Assembly (NCBI GenBank): GCA_009775225.1
Contig: VSPE01000005.1
Coordinates: forward strand, 14,511-78,510
DNA length: 64,000 nucleotides
Direction of reading: 5' to 3'
DNA from: Muribaculaceae bacterium
GTDB taxonomy: Bacteria > Bacteroidota > Bacteroidia > Bacteroidales > Muribaculaceae
In this document: positions 1 to 7,689 of the stretch, piece after piece
How the letters are laid out: every line of letters starts with the position of its first letter
Numbering within the stretch: position 1 is the first letter of the stretch
The notes under the pieces: generated by a model
The model's database searches: none
What the model saw: only the letters and a program-made list of their open reading frames with translations
Told to the model about the DNA's origin: nothing
Made by a program: the position numbers and the translations under genes

Positions 1-1110
1 GTCGCTGCCGTGGCCGAGAGCCTGCGAAATTACAGCGTCGGGTATATCCAGTTCAGCCGCTATCGTGGCCCAGGAGTGGCGCGCCCAGTAGGTAGTCAGT
101 TCTGTAAGACCGAGCTTATCCTTTACCGACCGAAGCCCTTTGCACAGGTTGTTGTAGAAGTGTCGGTAGTTTACGCAGCCGTCGAGGTAGTTCAGCAGAT
201 GCTTCTCGCCGCTGTACTTATCTATAAGAGCGAGGGCTTCCGGCTCTACCTTGATTGAATAAGGGCGGTGGGTTTTGGCACGAATGTAGTTAACACGCCC
301 ACCCACCATCTTGTCGAGGTTGCAGAGGTCTACCACGTTTATACCGATGAGCATAAACGTGAGCGCGAAGAAGTCGCGGTACTTTTCCTCCCATTCCTCA
401 AGACCTTGTGCAGTGAATATTCTGCGCAGGGTAGCCACATCGAAGTCGCGCTTGCGCGTGGCCTCGCTTTTTATCTTGAAGCGTCGAAAGGCGTAGGTTG
501 TCGTTATCTCGTTGTCGATGGCATAGTTTACCACCGTGCGTATGTTGCGCATATGAATGGCTATCGAGTTGGCTTTGCACGTGCACGCCATGAAGTCCTC
601 GAAGCCTTCGAGCCACGAAATTTTTATGTCCTCGAACTTCACTTTGGCAAGTGATTTCTCACCGAGCCACGCCACAAGGCGGCTCCGGGTAGCCTCATAG
701 ATGGCTTTTGTGCGCCCCTGCTTGCGCTCCGTGAAGCGGTCGAACCACTTCAAAAATGTGTTGGGGTCTTCTTTCGGCTTATTCTCGATTGCGTCTTCAG
801 GCGTGAGCTTCGCTACCACATAATCACGAATCTCTAATGCTGTCATCCCGGCCAATCTGCCTTCATCGTCCAGTTTGAGAATTATTGTGTCAACCTCAAC
901 CTTTTTTCGAGAGATTGCATTGTTGTAGAGCATTTCTTGGGGGTGCTTCACAACTTTTTCGGCTTTTGCATCCCATTGGTCGGACGCGAGGTAAATACCA
1001 AGCGGCAATGCGGCCGTTTTTCTGTTTTTACAGATGTTGATGCGAAGCGGATTAGTTTCATTGGTGACTGCCGCTTTGCGGGTGTCGAGGTAAAATTTTG
1101 TTCTTACCAT
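1..1110 (-). CDS. Tyrosine recombinase (integrase), C-terminus outside the window
   Basis: The reverse strand opens with ATG at 1110 and reads 370 codons to the window edge without a stop, so the gene is partial. The N-terminal part resembles the Bacteroidetes arm/SAM-like integrase region (start MVRTKFYLDTRKAA, with the core-binding part around WFDRFTERKQGRTKAIYEAT). The catalytic domain shows the beta-strand Lys (RAKTHRPYSIKV), box II YWARHSWAT and box III LGHG. The catalytic Tyr would lie beyond position 1. Canonical Arg I is Asn here (LIGINVVDL) and the box II His is Tyr, a pattern I recall from one Bacteroidetes integrase subgroup. It reads away from the tRNA-Ser gene at 1327-1414, as expected for the end of an integrated element. 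No excisionase or cargo is visible. Confidence 0.9.
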   Translation of the reverse strand, partial: MVRTKFYLDTRKAAVTNETNPLRINICKNRKTAALPLGIYLASDQWDAKAEKVVKHPQEMLYNNAISRKKVEVDTIILKLDDEGRLAGMTALEIRDYVVAKLTPEDAIENKPKEDPNTFLKWFDRFTERKQGRTKAIYEATRSRLVAWLGEKSLAKVKFEDIKISWLEGFEDFMACTCKANSIAIHMRNIRTVVNYAIDNEITTTYAFRRFKIKSEATRKRDFDVATLRRIFTAQGLEEWEEKYRDFFALTFMLIGINVVDLCNLDKMVGGRVNYIRAKTHRPYSIKVEPEALALIDKYSGEKHLLNYLDGCVNYRHFYNNLCKGLRSVKDKLGLTELTTYWARHSWATIAAELDIPDAVISQALGHGSD

Positions 1111-1152
1111 AGGGCTTAAATCTCGCCCATGCTTGAATTTCGGGAGTCTTTG

Positions 1153-1211
1153 AATGTTTGCGAAGCCGTCGCAAACATTTCGCAAACATTTCTCGGCAAA
1201 CTTCCGCAAAC
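1153..1211. repeat. Cluster of CGCAAAC repeats upstream of the integrase
   Basis: Two head-to-tail copies of CGCAAACATTT occupy 1170-1180 and 1181-1191. They are followed by GGCAAAC (1195-1201) and CGCAAAC (1205-1211) and preceded by an inverted copy AATGTTTGCG (1153-1162). Five related 7-mers in 60 bp between an integrase and its probable attachment site could be arm-type integrase or excisionase sites, or a repressor operator. The role is inferred from position only. Confidence 0.6.
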
Positions 1212-1275
1212 TCCGTCCATTTTCGGCATTGGAGGGCTTTTTTTTAAGCTACCTAAGGAGCCATTCTGCTAAGAA

Positions 1276-1320
1276 AGACACGCTAATTTCAGTGCTAAAT
1301 TACTGATAATTAACGTGTCT
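1276..1320. repeat. 45 bp imperfect palindrome beside tRNA-Ser 3' end
   Basis: AGACACG at 1276-1282 pairs with CGTGTCT at 1314-1320. Inside it, TAATT pairs with AATTA and CAGT with ACTG, leaving an 8-base loop. The palindrome ends 6 bp from the tRNA 3' end. It could be a transcription terminator for the leftward tRNA gene (no clear T-run follows), or part of the element's attachment region. Confidence 0.6.
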
Positions 1321-1326
1321 ATCTTG

Positions 1327-1414
1327 CGGAGCGACCGAGATTCGAACTCGGGATACGCTTTTGGCGTATACACGCTTTCCAGGCGTGCCTCTTCAGCCAC
1401 TCGAGCACCGCTCC
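1327..1414 (-). tRNA. tRNA-Ser(GGA)
   Basis: The reverse strand folds as a class II tRNA of 88 nt. The acceptor stem GGAGCGG pairs with TCGCTCC, the discriminator is G, and there is a long variable arm (TATACGCC/AAAAGCGTA). The T-loop is GTTCGAATC, and the anticodon loop CTGGAAA carries GGA. CCA is not encoded. It probably reads UCC and UCU codons. Its 3' end faces the integrase gene, so it is the likely attachment site of the element to the left. Confidence 0.95.
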
Positions 1415-1427
1415 TTATTTTGCGGTG

Positions 1428-1458
1428 CAAAGTTAGGATTTATTTTTATAAAAAGCAA
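1428..1458 (-). promoter_or_regulatory. Bacteroidetes-type promoter of tRNA-Ser
   Basis: On the reverse strand TAACTTTG (1428-1435) matches TAnnTTTG, and TTG (1456-1458) lies 20 bp upstream. The element lies 13 bp before the tRNA 5' end. Confidence 0.65.
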
Positions 1459-1524
1459 GCATTTGTTGCAAAGTTTTCGCTTGTAATTTATTTATTGTTG
1501 AATTTCAGTGGTTTGAGGGTTAAA

Positions 1525-2307
1525 TTATTGCTTGCCTGTAAATATGCAGTGCACGTTTCCTACGGGTAGCTTGCCTTCGAGTCTGAGCGGGATGCGGTCG
1601 GCGTCAGTTGATATCCATGCTTCCATGTCGTCCGATGTCTTTTTGCCGTTTTCTGAGGTGAAGGTAAAGGTTATGTAGTATGTTTTTGCTGTTGTGCCGT
1701 CGAGATTTGCGTCTACGACACCGTGATACTTTATTGTGAGTAGCTCTTTGCGCTTGCCCGAGAAGATGTCGATGCGTGTTTCTTGTCCTTTCCTCATGTC
1801 GGGGTAGGGTAATGTGCGCATATAGTAGAACGACGACAGCATGTCGATAGCGGCGCTGTCGGCCTCAAGCTCGTGCTGCTGGTCTACTTTCAGTACTCCT
1901 TTCTTGAATACTTTACGTGTGCATTGCGCTTTTACAATGCCCGGGCTTGTGTAGTTGTAGCGCACTATGTCGTGTTTGCGTTCCGAGCCCTCGTTGGCAA
2001 TTTTTTCATAGAAAAGAGGGGTGAAGTCGGCGGCTGTCATGCGGCCGTTGAGAGTGTCGCGCACTTTATATATGCGGTCGGCCCACGGTTCGGAGCGTGC
2101 TGCCAGACTTGCCATATACTGTGTGGGTGTTTGCTTCAGAGTGAGGGTTGCTCGGCCGGCCTGTTTGTTGATGAGGCCCCATTTGAACATCACTTTATAT
2201 GTCAGTGTCTCCGACTTCAGCGAGGCCGGGGTAAAGGCTGATACATGTGTGGCGACTGCTATGGCCAGCAGTATGGCGGATATAGTGCGGATCGGAATTC
2301 GGAACAT
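1525..2307 (-). CDS. DUF3108 domain-containing exported protein
   Basis: A 260-residue protein with a Sec signal peptide (about 1-24, ending THVSA) followed by a DUF3108-like beta-rich domain. Visible segments are LTYKVMFKWGLINKQAG, a central YYMRTLPYPD stretch and a C-terminal RIPLRLEGKLPVGNVHC. Proteins of this family are exported or periplasmic; no biochemical role is established that I can name. It starts 4 bp after the stop of the YhcH-like gene and is probably the last gene of the tdk operon. The 110 bp between it and tRNA-Ser hold the tRNA promoter. Confidence 0.8.
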   Translation of the reverse strand: MFRIPIRTISAILLAIAVATHVSAFTPASLKSETLTYKVMFKWGLINKQAGRATLTLKQTPTQYMASLAARSEPWADRIYKVRDTLNGRMTAADFTPLFYEKIANEGSERKHDIVRYNYTSPGIVKAQCTRKVFKKGVLKVDQQHELEADSAAIDMLSSFYYMRTLPYPDMRKGQETRIDIFSGKRKELLTIKYHGVVDANLDGTTAKTYYITFTFTSENGKKTSDDMEAWISTDADRIPLRLEGKLPVGNVHCIFTGKQ

Positions 2308-2311
2308 TCAA

Positions 2312-2773
2312 TTAAGCATTTATCGGAATCTTGATGCACAGCTTGCGGTGGGTGCCAAGCCCGATATTGGGCGCATGAGCGTCTTCGGGTAAGAAGATGG
2401 CACACTGGCCTGTGCGGATATGCAGCAGTGCTTGTGCGGCATCGCCATAGAATGCTACGTCGCGGCTCTCGTCGTAAGGAGTTCTTACATGTACGAGCTG
2501 TCCTACGGGAGCCCAGCCTATAGTTTCGGTACCCTTTAGGGGTACGTGTATGTCGATGTATCGGCGGTGGGCCTCAAGGGCTGCTTTCTCGCGTGGTACG
2601 AGTGCCGGCTCCTCGCATTTGGCGAAAACTTCGCCAGCATCAGAGTCTCCGATTATGTACACTCCTTTAACAAATTGTGTGTCCTTGTTGTTGACAAGCC
2701 ACTCTATGGCCATGTCGAGGGCGTGGCTGAGGCCCTTATAATGGTTTGCGTCGTCTATTGTGCAGACTATCAT
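2312..2773 (-). CDS. YhcH/YjgK/YiaL family protein
   Basis: A 153-residue protein of the DUF386 cupin-like family (EbgC, NanQ/YhcH). The family has been linked to sugar anomer or sialic-acid metabolism and probably binds a metal. Visible motifs are HRRYIDIHVPLKG, the ETIGW strand, and FLPEDAHAPNIG near the C-terminus with the conserved Asp and His. The open frame runs back to 2881 inside tdk, but ATG at 2773 (MIVCTIDDANHYKG) matches the family start and avoids that overlap. An A8-G-T7 tract lies in the 20 bp gap after tdk. The substrate cannot be read from the sequence. Confidence 0.85.
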   Translation of the reverse strand: MIVCTIDDANHYKGLSHALDMAIEWLVNNKDTQFVKGVYIIGDSDAGEVFAKCEEPALVPREKAALEAHRRYIDIHVPLKGTETIGWAPVGQLVHVRTPYDESRDVAFYGDAAQALLHIRTGQCAIFLPEDAHAPNIGLGTHRKLCIKIPINA

Positions 2774-2793
2774 ATATACAAAAAAAAGTTTTT

Positions 2794-3438
2794 TTAATTC
2801 CGGTTCTCGTCGTCGAACTCTAATGGCAGAATTGCCCGGCTTGCCTGTTCTATGCGCTTGTTTCTCCAGCACTTGCGGCACACGGCCACATAGCGGTCGT
2901 CGCCGCCTATTTCCACCTGCTCGCCCTCCATCACTATGTTGCCGTTGTGGTCTATTCGGGCATTGACTATGGTCTTGTGCCCGCAGTTACACGTCGATTT
3001 TATTTCATCGATAGTATCGGCGATTTCAAAAAGGCGTCGCGAGCCCTCGAAGAGATGTGTCTGGAAGTCGGTGCGCAGGCCATAGCATATAACATTGCTG
3101 CCCATATCATCTACGATACGTGCGAGCTGGTCTACCTGAGCGGTGGTAAGGAACTGAGCTTCGTCGATAAGATACCAGTCGACCAGTCTCTTGTCCTTGC
3201 GGTAGAGTTCGCGGGCAAATTCGTAGAGATTGGTATTCTGATATATCCAATGGCAGTCGCGCTCAATACCTATGCGCGAGCGGATTACGTTTGCCTGCTC
3301 GCGAGTGTCAACCACCGGCTTGAGGCACATGTAGTCCATGTGTCGTTCTTCGAAGTTATAGGCTGTGGTGAGCAGCAGGGCAGTCTTGGCGGAGCCCATG
3401 GTGCCGTATCTGAAGTATAGTTTTCCTTTGCGGTACAT
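2794..3438 (-). CDS. tdk: Thymidine kinase (type II)
   Basis: A 214-residue thymidine kinase that phosphorylates thymidine to dTMP (salvage). The P-loop is GTMGSAKT (12-19), the Walker B-like stretch is YLIDEAQFL, and the lasso contains CYGLRTDFQ. The zinc Cys pairs are CNC and CRKC. The layout (LYFRYGTMGSAKT, VIRSRIG, GEQVEIGGDDRYVAVCRKC) follows the E. coli/Firmicutes branch, not the GSMFSGKTEEL type I know from Bacteroides. The P-loop has Ala where most carry Gly before the Lys. First gene of a three-gene unit with yhcH-like and DUF3108. Confidence 0.92.
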   Translation of the reverse strand: MYRKGKLYFRYGTMGSAKTALLLTTAYNFEERHMDYMCLKPVVDTREQANVIRSRIGIERDCHWIYQNTNLYEFARELYRKDKRLVDWYLIDEAQFLTTAQVDQLARIVDDMGSNVICYGLRTDFQTHLFEGSRRLFEIADTIDEIKSTCNCGHKTIVNARIDHNGNIVMEGEQVEIGGDDRYVAVCRKCWRNKRIEQASRAILPLEFDDENRN

Positions 3439-3466
3439 AGTATGACGGGGGAATAATTTCCGCCTC

Positions 3467-3474
3467 CAAAGTTA
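3467..3474 (-). promoter_or_regulatory. TAnnTTTG element upstream of tdk
   Basis: Reverse-strand TAACTTTG lies 29 bp before the tdk ATG. No clear TTTG partner is seen at the -33 position. Confidence 0.5.
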
Positions 3475-3558
3475 AGCTATTTCTTTCAATCCGTGGTTAT
3501 GGCTTGATGAAATTTTATCAACATAGGCGATACTGCCTGTGGTTAGAATATTTTTTTG

Positions 3559-3566
3559 TAAATTTG
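3559..3566 (+). promoter_or_regulatory. TAnnTTTG element upstream of the ABC-F gene
   Basis: TAAATTTG lies 24 bp before the ATG at 3591. It supports starting translation there and not at the upstream in-frame ATG at 3504, which would sit before the promoter. Confidence 0.6.
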
Positions 3567-3590
3567 CAGGTTGAAAGAGACTATTACTGC

Positions 3591-5558
3591 ATGATTTCAA
3601 TCAATAACTTGTCGGTGGAGTTCAGTTCGCAACTCCTTTTCGACAATATAAACTATGTGATAAACCCCAAGGACAAGATAGCCCTTGTGGGCAAGAATGG
3701 TGCCGGCAAGAGTACCATGCTGAAGATTATTGCCGGGCTTCAGCGCCCGAGCAGCGGTAGCGTGGCAGTGCCGTCTGGCGTCACTATTGGCTATCTGCCG
3801 CAGCAGATGGTGCTTGAAGACACTCTTACTGTTCTTGATGAGGTTCGCAAGGTGTTTGCGTTTGTCGATGCCATGCACCGCAAGCTCGACAGTCTTACCG
3901 AGGAGATGGCATCACGCACCGATTATGACAGTGACGAGTACCACGCGCTTATTGAAAAGGTAAGCACCCTTTCGGAAGACGTGGCAATGGCTGCTTCCGA
4001 CAATTTCGAAGCCGACATGGAGCGCACCTTGCTCGGCCTCGGCTTCGTCAGAGAGGACTTCAACAGGCCCACCTCGGAGTTCAGCGGTGGATGGCGTATG
4101 CGAATTGAGCTTGCCAAACTGTTGCTTCAGCGCCCCGATGTGCTCCTGCTCGACGAACCCACCAATCACCTCGACATCGAATCCATTCAATGGCTCGAGA
4201 GCTTTCTCACCACCAAGGCGAAAGCTGTGGTGCTCGTCAGTCACGACCGCGCTTTTATCGACAATGTAACAAACCGCACTATCGAAATCACCTGCGGCAA
4301 GATTTATGACTATAATGTAAATTACTCCAAGTTCGTAGAGCTTCGCAAGGAGCGTATCGAGCAGCAGATGCGGGCATATCGCAATCAGCAGAAGCAGATT
4401 GCCGACACCGAGGAGTTTATAGAGCGTTTCCGTTACAAGGCCACCAAATCGGTACAGGTGCAGAGCCGCATCAAGCAGCTTGCCAAGATTGAGCGTATAG
4501 AGGTCGACGAGGTCGATACTTCGCACCTTAGCCTACGCTTTCCCCCGGCTCCTCGTTCAGGCGATTTCCCCCTGATTGTAGAGGAGCTTGGCAAAGCCTA
4601 TGGCGAGCACCAGGTGTTCGACCAAGCCACATTCACACTCCGCAGAGGCGAGAAAGTAGCCTTTGTCGGAAAGAATGGCGAAGGCAAGTCCACACTCGTT
4701 AAGTGTATCATGGGGCAAATACCGTATACCGGCGACCTCCGTATCGGTCATAACGTCAAAATAGGATATTTCGCTCAAAATCAGGCACAACTTCTCGACG
4801 AGTCTCTTACAGTCTTCGACACTATCGACCGCGTGGCCGTCGGCGATATACGCACCAAAATCCGCGATATTCTTGGCGCCTTCATGTTTGGCGGCGAAGC
4901 GTCCGACAAGAAAGTGAAAGTGCTTTCAGGCGGCGAGAAGACTCGTCTGGCTATGATTAAGCTCCTCCTTGAGCCGGTCAACCTGCTAATTCTCGACGAG
5001 CCTACCAATCATCTCGACATGAAGACTAAAGACATTCTCAAGCAGGCTATCAAAGACTTCGACGGAACGGTGATTGTAGTCAGCCACGACCGTGAGTTTC
5101 TCGACGGACTCGTTCAGAAAGTCTATGAGTTCGGAGGAGGTTGCGTGCGCGAATGTCTTGGAGGCATATACGAGTTTCTCGAAAAGAAAAAACTCAGCTC
5201 GCTGCGCGAACTTGAGGCGTCGGCGCCAAAACCGGCAAAGGATGTTCCACAGCTCAAAGCCCGTCCCGCAGCTGCCGCTCCTGAGCCAACCGCCGAGGCC
5301 GGACAGCCCCGCAAACTCAGCTATGCCGAGCAGCGTGAGCGCGACAAGGTGCTCAAACGTGCCGCTCGTAAGGTCGAGGAAGCCGAGACCGCTGTGGGCT
5401 TACGGGAGGCCGAACTTGCGGAAATCGAGGCTAAGATTGCGGCCGGCGATGTCTCCTGCGATGTGTTCACAGCCCATGCCGAAGCCGTAAAGGCAGTCGA
5501 GAATGCCATGAGCATGTGGGAACTCGCTCAGCTGGAACTCGACTCGCTTAAACAGTAA
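3591..5558 (+). CDS. ABC-F family ATPase (Uup/EttA/YheS type)
   Basis: A 655-residue soluble protein with two ABC cassettes and no membrane segment. Cassette 1 has GKNGAGKST (34-42), signature FSGGWRMR and LLLDEPTNHLD. Cassette 2 has GKNGEGKST (about 361), LSGGEKTR and LILDEPTNHLD. The charged linker between them (RKERIEQQMRAYRNQQKQ) is the P-site tRNA interaction motif of ABC-F proteins. A C-terminal coiled coil (about 590-655, Ala/Glu/Lys rich) follows a Pro/Ala linker. ABC-F proteins act on the ribosome, either in translation or in antibiotic protection; which one is not decidable here. The M13 peptidase gene follows 33 bp downstream, probably co-transcribed. Confidence 0.9.
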   Translation: MISINNLSVEFSSQLLFDNINYVINPKDKIALVGKNGAGKSTMLKIIAGLQRPSSGSVAVPSGVTIGYLPQQMVLEDTLTVLDEVRKVFAFVDAMHRKLDSLTEEMASRTDYDSDEYHALIEKVSTLSEDVAMAASDNFEADMERTLLGLGFVREDFNRPTSEFSGGWRMRIELAKLLLQRPDVLLLDEPTNHLDIESIQWLESFLTTKAKAVVLVSHDRAFIDNVTNRTIEITCGKIYDYNVNYSKFVELRKERIEQQMRAYRNQQKQIADTEEFIERFRYKATKSVQVQSRIKQLAKIERIEVDEVDTSHLSLRFPPAPRSGDFPLIVEELGKAYGEHQVFDQATFTLRRGEKVAFVGKNGEGKSTLVKCIMGQIPYTGDLRIGHNVKIGYFAQNQAQLLDESLTVFDTIDRVAVGDIRTKIRDILGAFMFGGEASDKKVKVLSGGEKTRLAMIKLLLEPVNLLILDEPTNHLDMKTKDILKQAIKDFDGTVIVVSHDREFLDGLVQKVYEFGGGCVRECLGGIYEFLEKKKLSSLRELEASAPKPAKDVPQLKARPAAAAPEPTAEAGQPRKLSYAEQRERDKVLKRAARKVEEAETAVGLREAELAEIEAKIAAGDVSCDVFTAHAEAVKAVENAMSMWELAQLELDSLKQ

Positions 5559-5591
5559 AAACAGCAATTTATCACTCATTATCAATTTAAT

Positions 5592-7613
5592 ATGAAAATC
5601 TCTAATGCTTATTTCCTTATGGCTGCAGTAGTTGTGGCCGGAGCACTCGGCTCCTGCAACAGCAAGAGCGCGGCTCCCAAAGGAATCGATGCGTCGAACC
5701 TCGACACATTGGTATCCCCCAAAGACAACTTCTATGATTACGCCTGTGGTGGTTGGATGAAGGCCAATCCCCTCAAGGACGAGTATTCACGCTTCGGCAC
5801 TTTCGACCAACTTGGTGAAGACAATCGCGAGCAAATCCGCGAACTTGTGCTTGGCCTTGACCGAAACGCCGCAAAAGGCACCAACGAGCAGAAAGTGGCC
5901 GACCTCTACGACATGGGTATGGATAGCGTACGCCTCAACAGCGAAGGCATCGCACCTATCGTCGACGACCTCGCCGTTATTGCTGCTACTCCCCGCGAGA
6001 AGATTGTAGATTTGCTAGCCACAATGCCCGGCATGGGTGTATTCTTCGGCACAGGTGTACAGGCCGACCTCAAGGACAGCAACGTTAATGCAATGTACTG
6101 GGGGCAGGGCGGTCTCGGCCTTGGAGACCGCGACTACTATACCGACGACACCGAAAGCGCCAAGAAAGTGCGTGAGGCTTACCGCACCTACCTCGGCACT
6201 ATCGCTCATCTTATCGGCTATGACGATGCTGCCGCTCAGCGCCTCACCGACAATGTACTTGCTCTCGAAACAGAGCTTGCTCAAAACCAGATGACACGTA
6301 CCGAGCAGCGCAATATTGCCGCCCAGTACAATCCCTCTTCGGTGGCCGAACTCGTAAAGACTTATCCTTCTGTTGACCTCAAGCACTATTTCGAGCTTCA
6401 GGGCCTCGATGTTGATACTGTGATTGTGGACTCGCCCAAGTACTACGCTACAGTGGCAAAAGCCCTCACCGAAAAAGACGAGCAGATGCTCCGCGACTAC
6501 ATGACCGCATCCTATGTGTCGAGCGCAGCATCCTACCTCAGCGACGACTTCATCAACGCACAGTTTGAGCTCACCAAGGCAATCTCGGGCGTTAAAGAGC
6601 AGCGTCCCCGCTGGAAACGTGCCCTCGGCGTGCCCAACGGCATCCTCGGCGAAGCTGTCGGCCAGCTTTATGTTGCCAAATACTTCCCCGAAAGCTCCAA
6701 AGAGCGCATGCTCACACTCGTGGGCAATCTCCAGAAGGCTCTTGGCGAACACATCGACAATCTCACCTGGATGAGCGACACCACAAAGGCCCGTGCTCAC
6801 GAAAAACTCGCCACATTCCACGTAAAAATCGGTTATCCCGACACCTGGCGCGACTACTCCAAGCTCGATATCGACCCTGAACTTTCCTACTGGAAGAACA
6901 TTCAGAAAGCTATCCTCTTCAATCAGGACTACAATAACAACGACTACGGCAAACCCGTCGACCGCGAACGCTGGCTCATGTCGCCCCAGACTGTCAACGC
7001 TTACTACAATCCCACCACCAACGAAATCTGCTTCCCCGCAGGTATCCTTCAGAAACCCTTCTTCGACCCCGAAGCCGACGACGCTGTTAACTACGGTGCT
7101 ATTGGTGTCGTAATCGGTCATGAAATGACTCACGGCTTCGACGACCAGGGCCGTCAGTTCGACAAGGACGGCAACTTCGCCGACTGGTGGACTGAAGCCG
7201 ACGCCGATGCGTTCAACAGCCTTGCCGAGAAGCTCGTAGCTCAGTTCGACTCTATCGTAGTGGTGGGCGACACTCACGCCAACGGCCAGCTCACACTCGG
7301 TGAGAATATCGCCGACCAGGGCGGTTTGCGTGTGGCTCGCACTGCATACCTCAACTCGCTCAATGGCAAGGAGGCCCCCGTTATCGACGGCTTTACTCCC
7401 GAGCAGCGTTTCTATCTTGCATACGCAAATGTATGGGCCGGCAACATCCGCGACGAGGAAATCATCTCGCTCACTATCTCCGACCCCCACAGTCTCGGTC
7501 GTTGGCGTGTAAACCAGACCCTCCGCAACATCCAGCCCTTCTTTGAAGCATTCGGCATCACCGAAGGCGACAAGATGTACCTCCCCGAAGAGGAGCGCGT
7601 AGTAATCTGGTAA
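5592..7613 (+). CDS. M13 family zinc metallopeptidase (PepO/neprilysin-like) lipoprotein
   Basis: A 673-residue exported endopeptidase. The signal peptide ends in the lipobox LGSC (Cys about 21), so it is probably membrane-anchored. The N-terminal M13 domain begins with SPKDNFYDYACGGWMK. The catalytic domain has HEMTH (zinc ligands His510 and His514, general base Glu511) and GENIAD (third ligand Glu571, Asp575). The C-terminal NPHSLGRWRVN-like segment (DPHSLGRWRVNQTLRN) is typical of the family. Length is normal. Substrates are oligopeptides in known members; the role here is inferred. Confidence 0.95.
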   Translation: MKISNAYFLMAAVVVAGALGSCNSKSAAPKGIDASNLDTLVSPKDNFYDYACGGWMKANPLKDEYSRFGTFDQLGEDNREQIRELVLGLDRNAAKGTNEQKVADLYDMGMDSVRLNSEGIAPIVDDLAVIAATPREKIVDLLATMPGMGVFFGTGVQADLKDSNVNAMYWGQGGLGLGDRDYYTDDTESAKKVREAYRTYLGTIAHLIGYDDAAAQRLTDNVLALETELAQNQMTRTEQRNIAAQYNPSSVAELVKTYPSVDLKHYFELQGLDVDTVIVDSPKYYATVAKALTEKDEQMLRDYMTASYVSSAASYLSDDFINAQFELTKAISGVKEQRPRWKRALGVPNGILGEAVGQLYVAKYFPESSKERMLTLVGNLQKALGEHIDNLTWMSDTTKARAHEKLATFHVKIGYPDTWRDYSKLDIDPELSYWKNIQKAILFNQDYNNNDYGKPVDRERWLMSPQTVNAYYNPTTNEICFPAGILQKPFFDPEADDAVNYGAIGVVIGHEMTHGFDDQGRQFDKDGNFADWWTEADADAFNSLAEKLVAQFDSIVVVGDTHANGQLTLGENIADQGGLRVARTAYLNSLNGKEAPVIDGFTPEQRFYLAYANVWAGNIRDEEIISLTISDPHSLGRWRVNQTLRNIQPFFEAFGITEGDKMYLPEEERVVIW

Positions 7614-7633
7614 CGGATACTCACATAATACAG

Positions 7634-7675
7634 CAAAAGCCGCAGACATCGCGTGTCTGTGGCTTTTGTTCTTTT
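7634..7675. terminator. Intrinsic terminator between convergent genes
   Basis: CAAAAGCC-g-CAGACA (7634-7648) pairs with TGTCTG-t-GGCTTTTG (7654-7668) around a 5-base loop, then TTCTTTT. The reverse strand also ends in T's, so it can serve both the M13 gene and the acyl-CoA synthetase gene. Confidence 0.9.
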
Positions 7676-7689
7676 GAGGGGAGGGATTG

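Noticed and set aside
2779..2795. A8-G-T7 tract between tdk and the YhcH-like gene as a phase-variable switch
   Set aside because: It lies outside both coding frames; the T-run after an A-run could slip but nothing shows that it controls expression.
6015..7649. 544-codon open frame antisense to the M13 peptidase gene
   Set aside because: It lies wholly opposite a gene with all catalytic motifs; its translation shows no domain, and long antisense frames are expected from the codon bias here.
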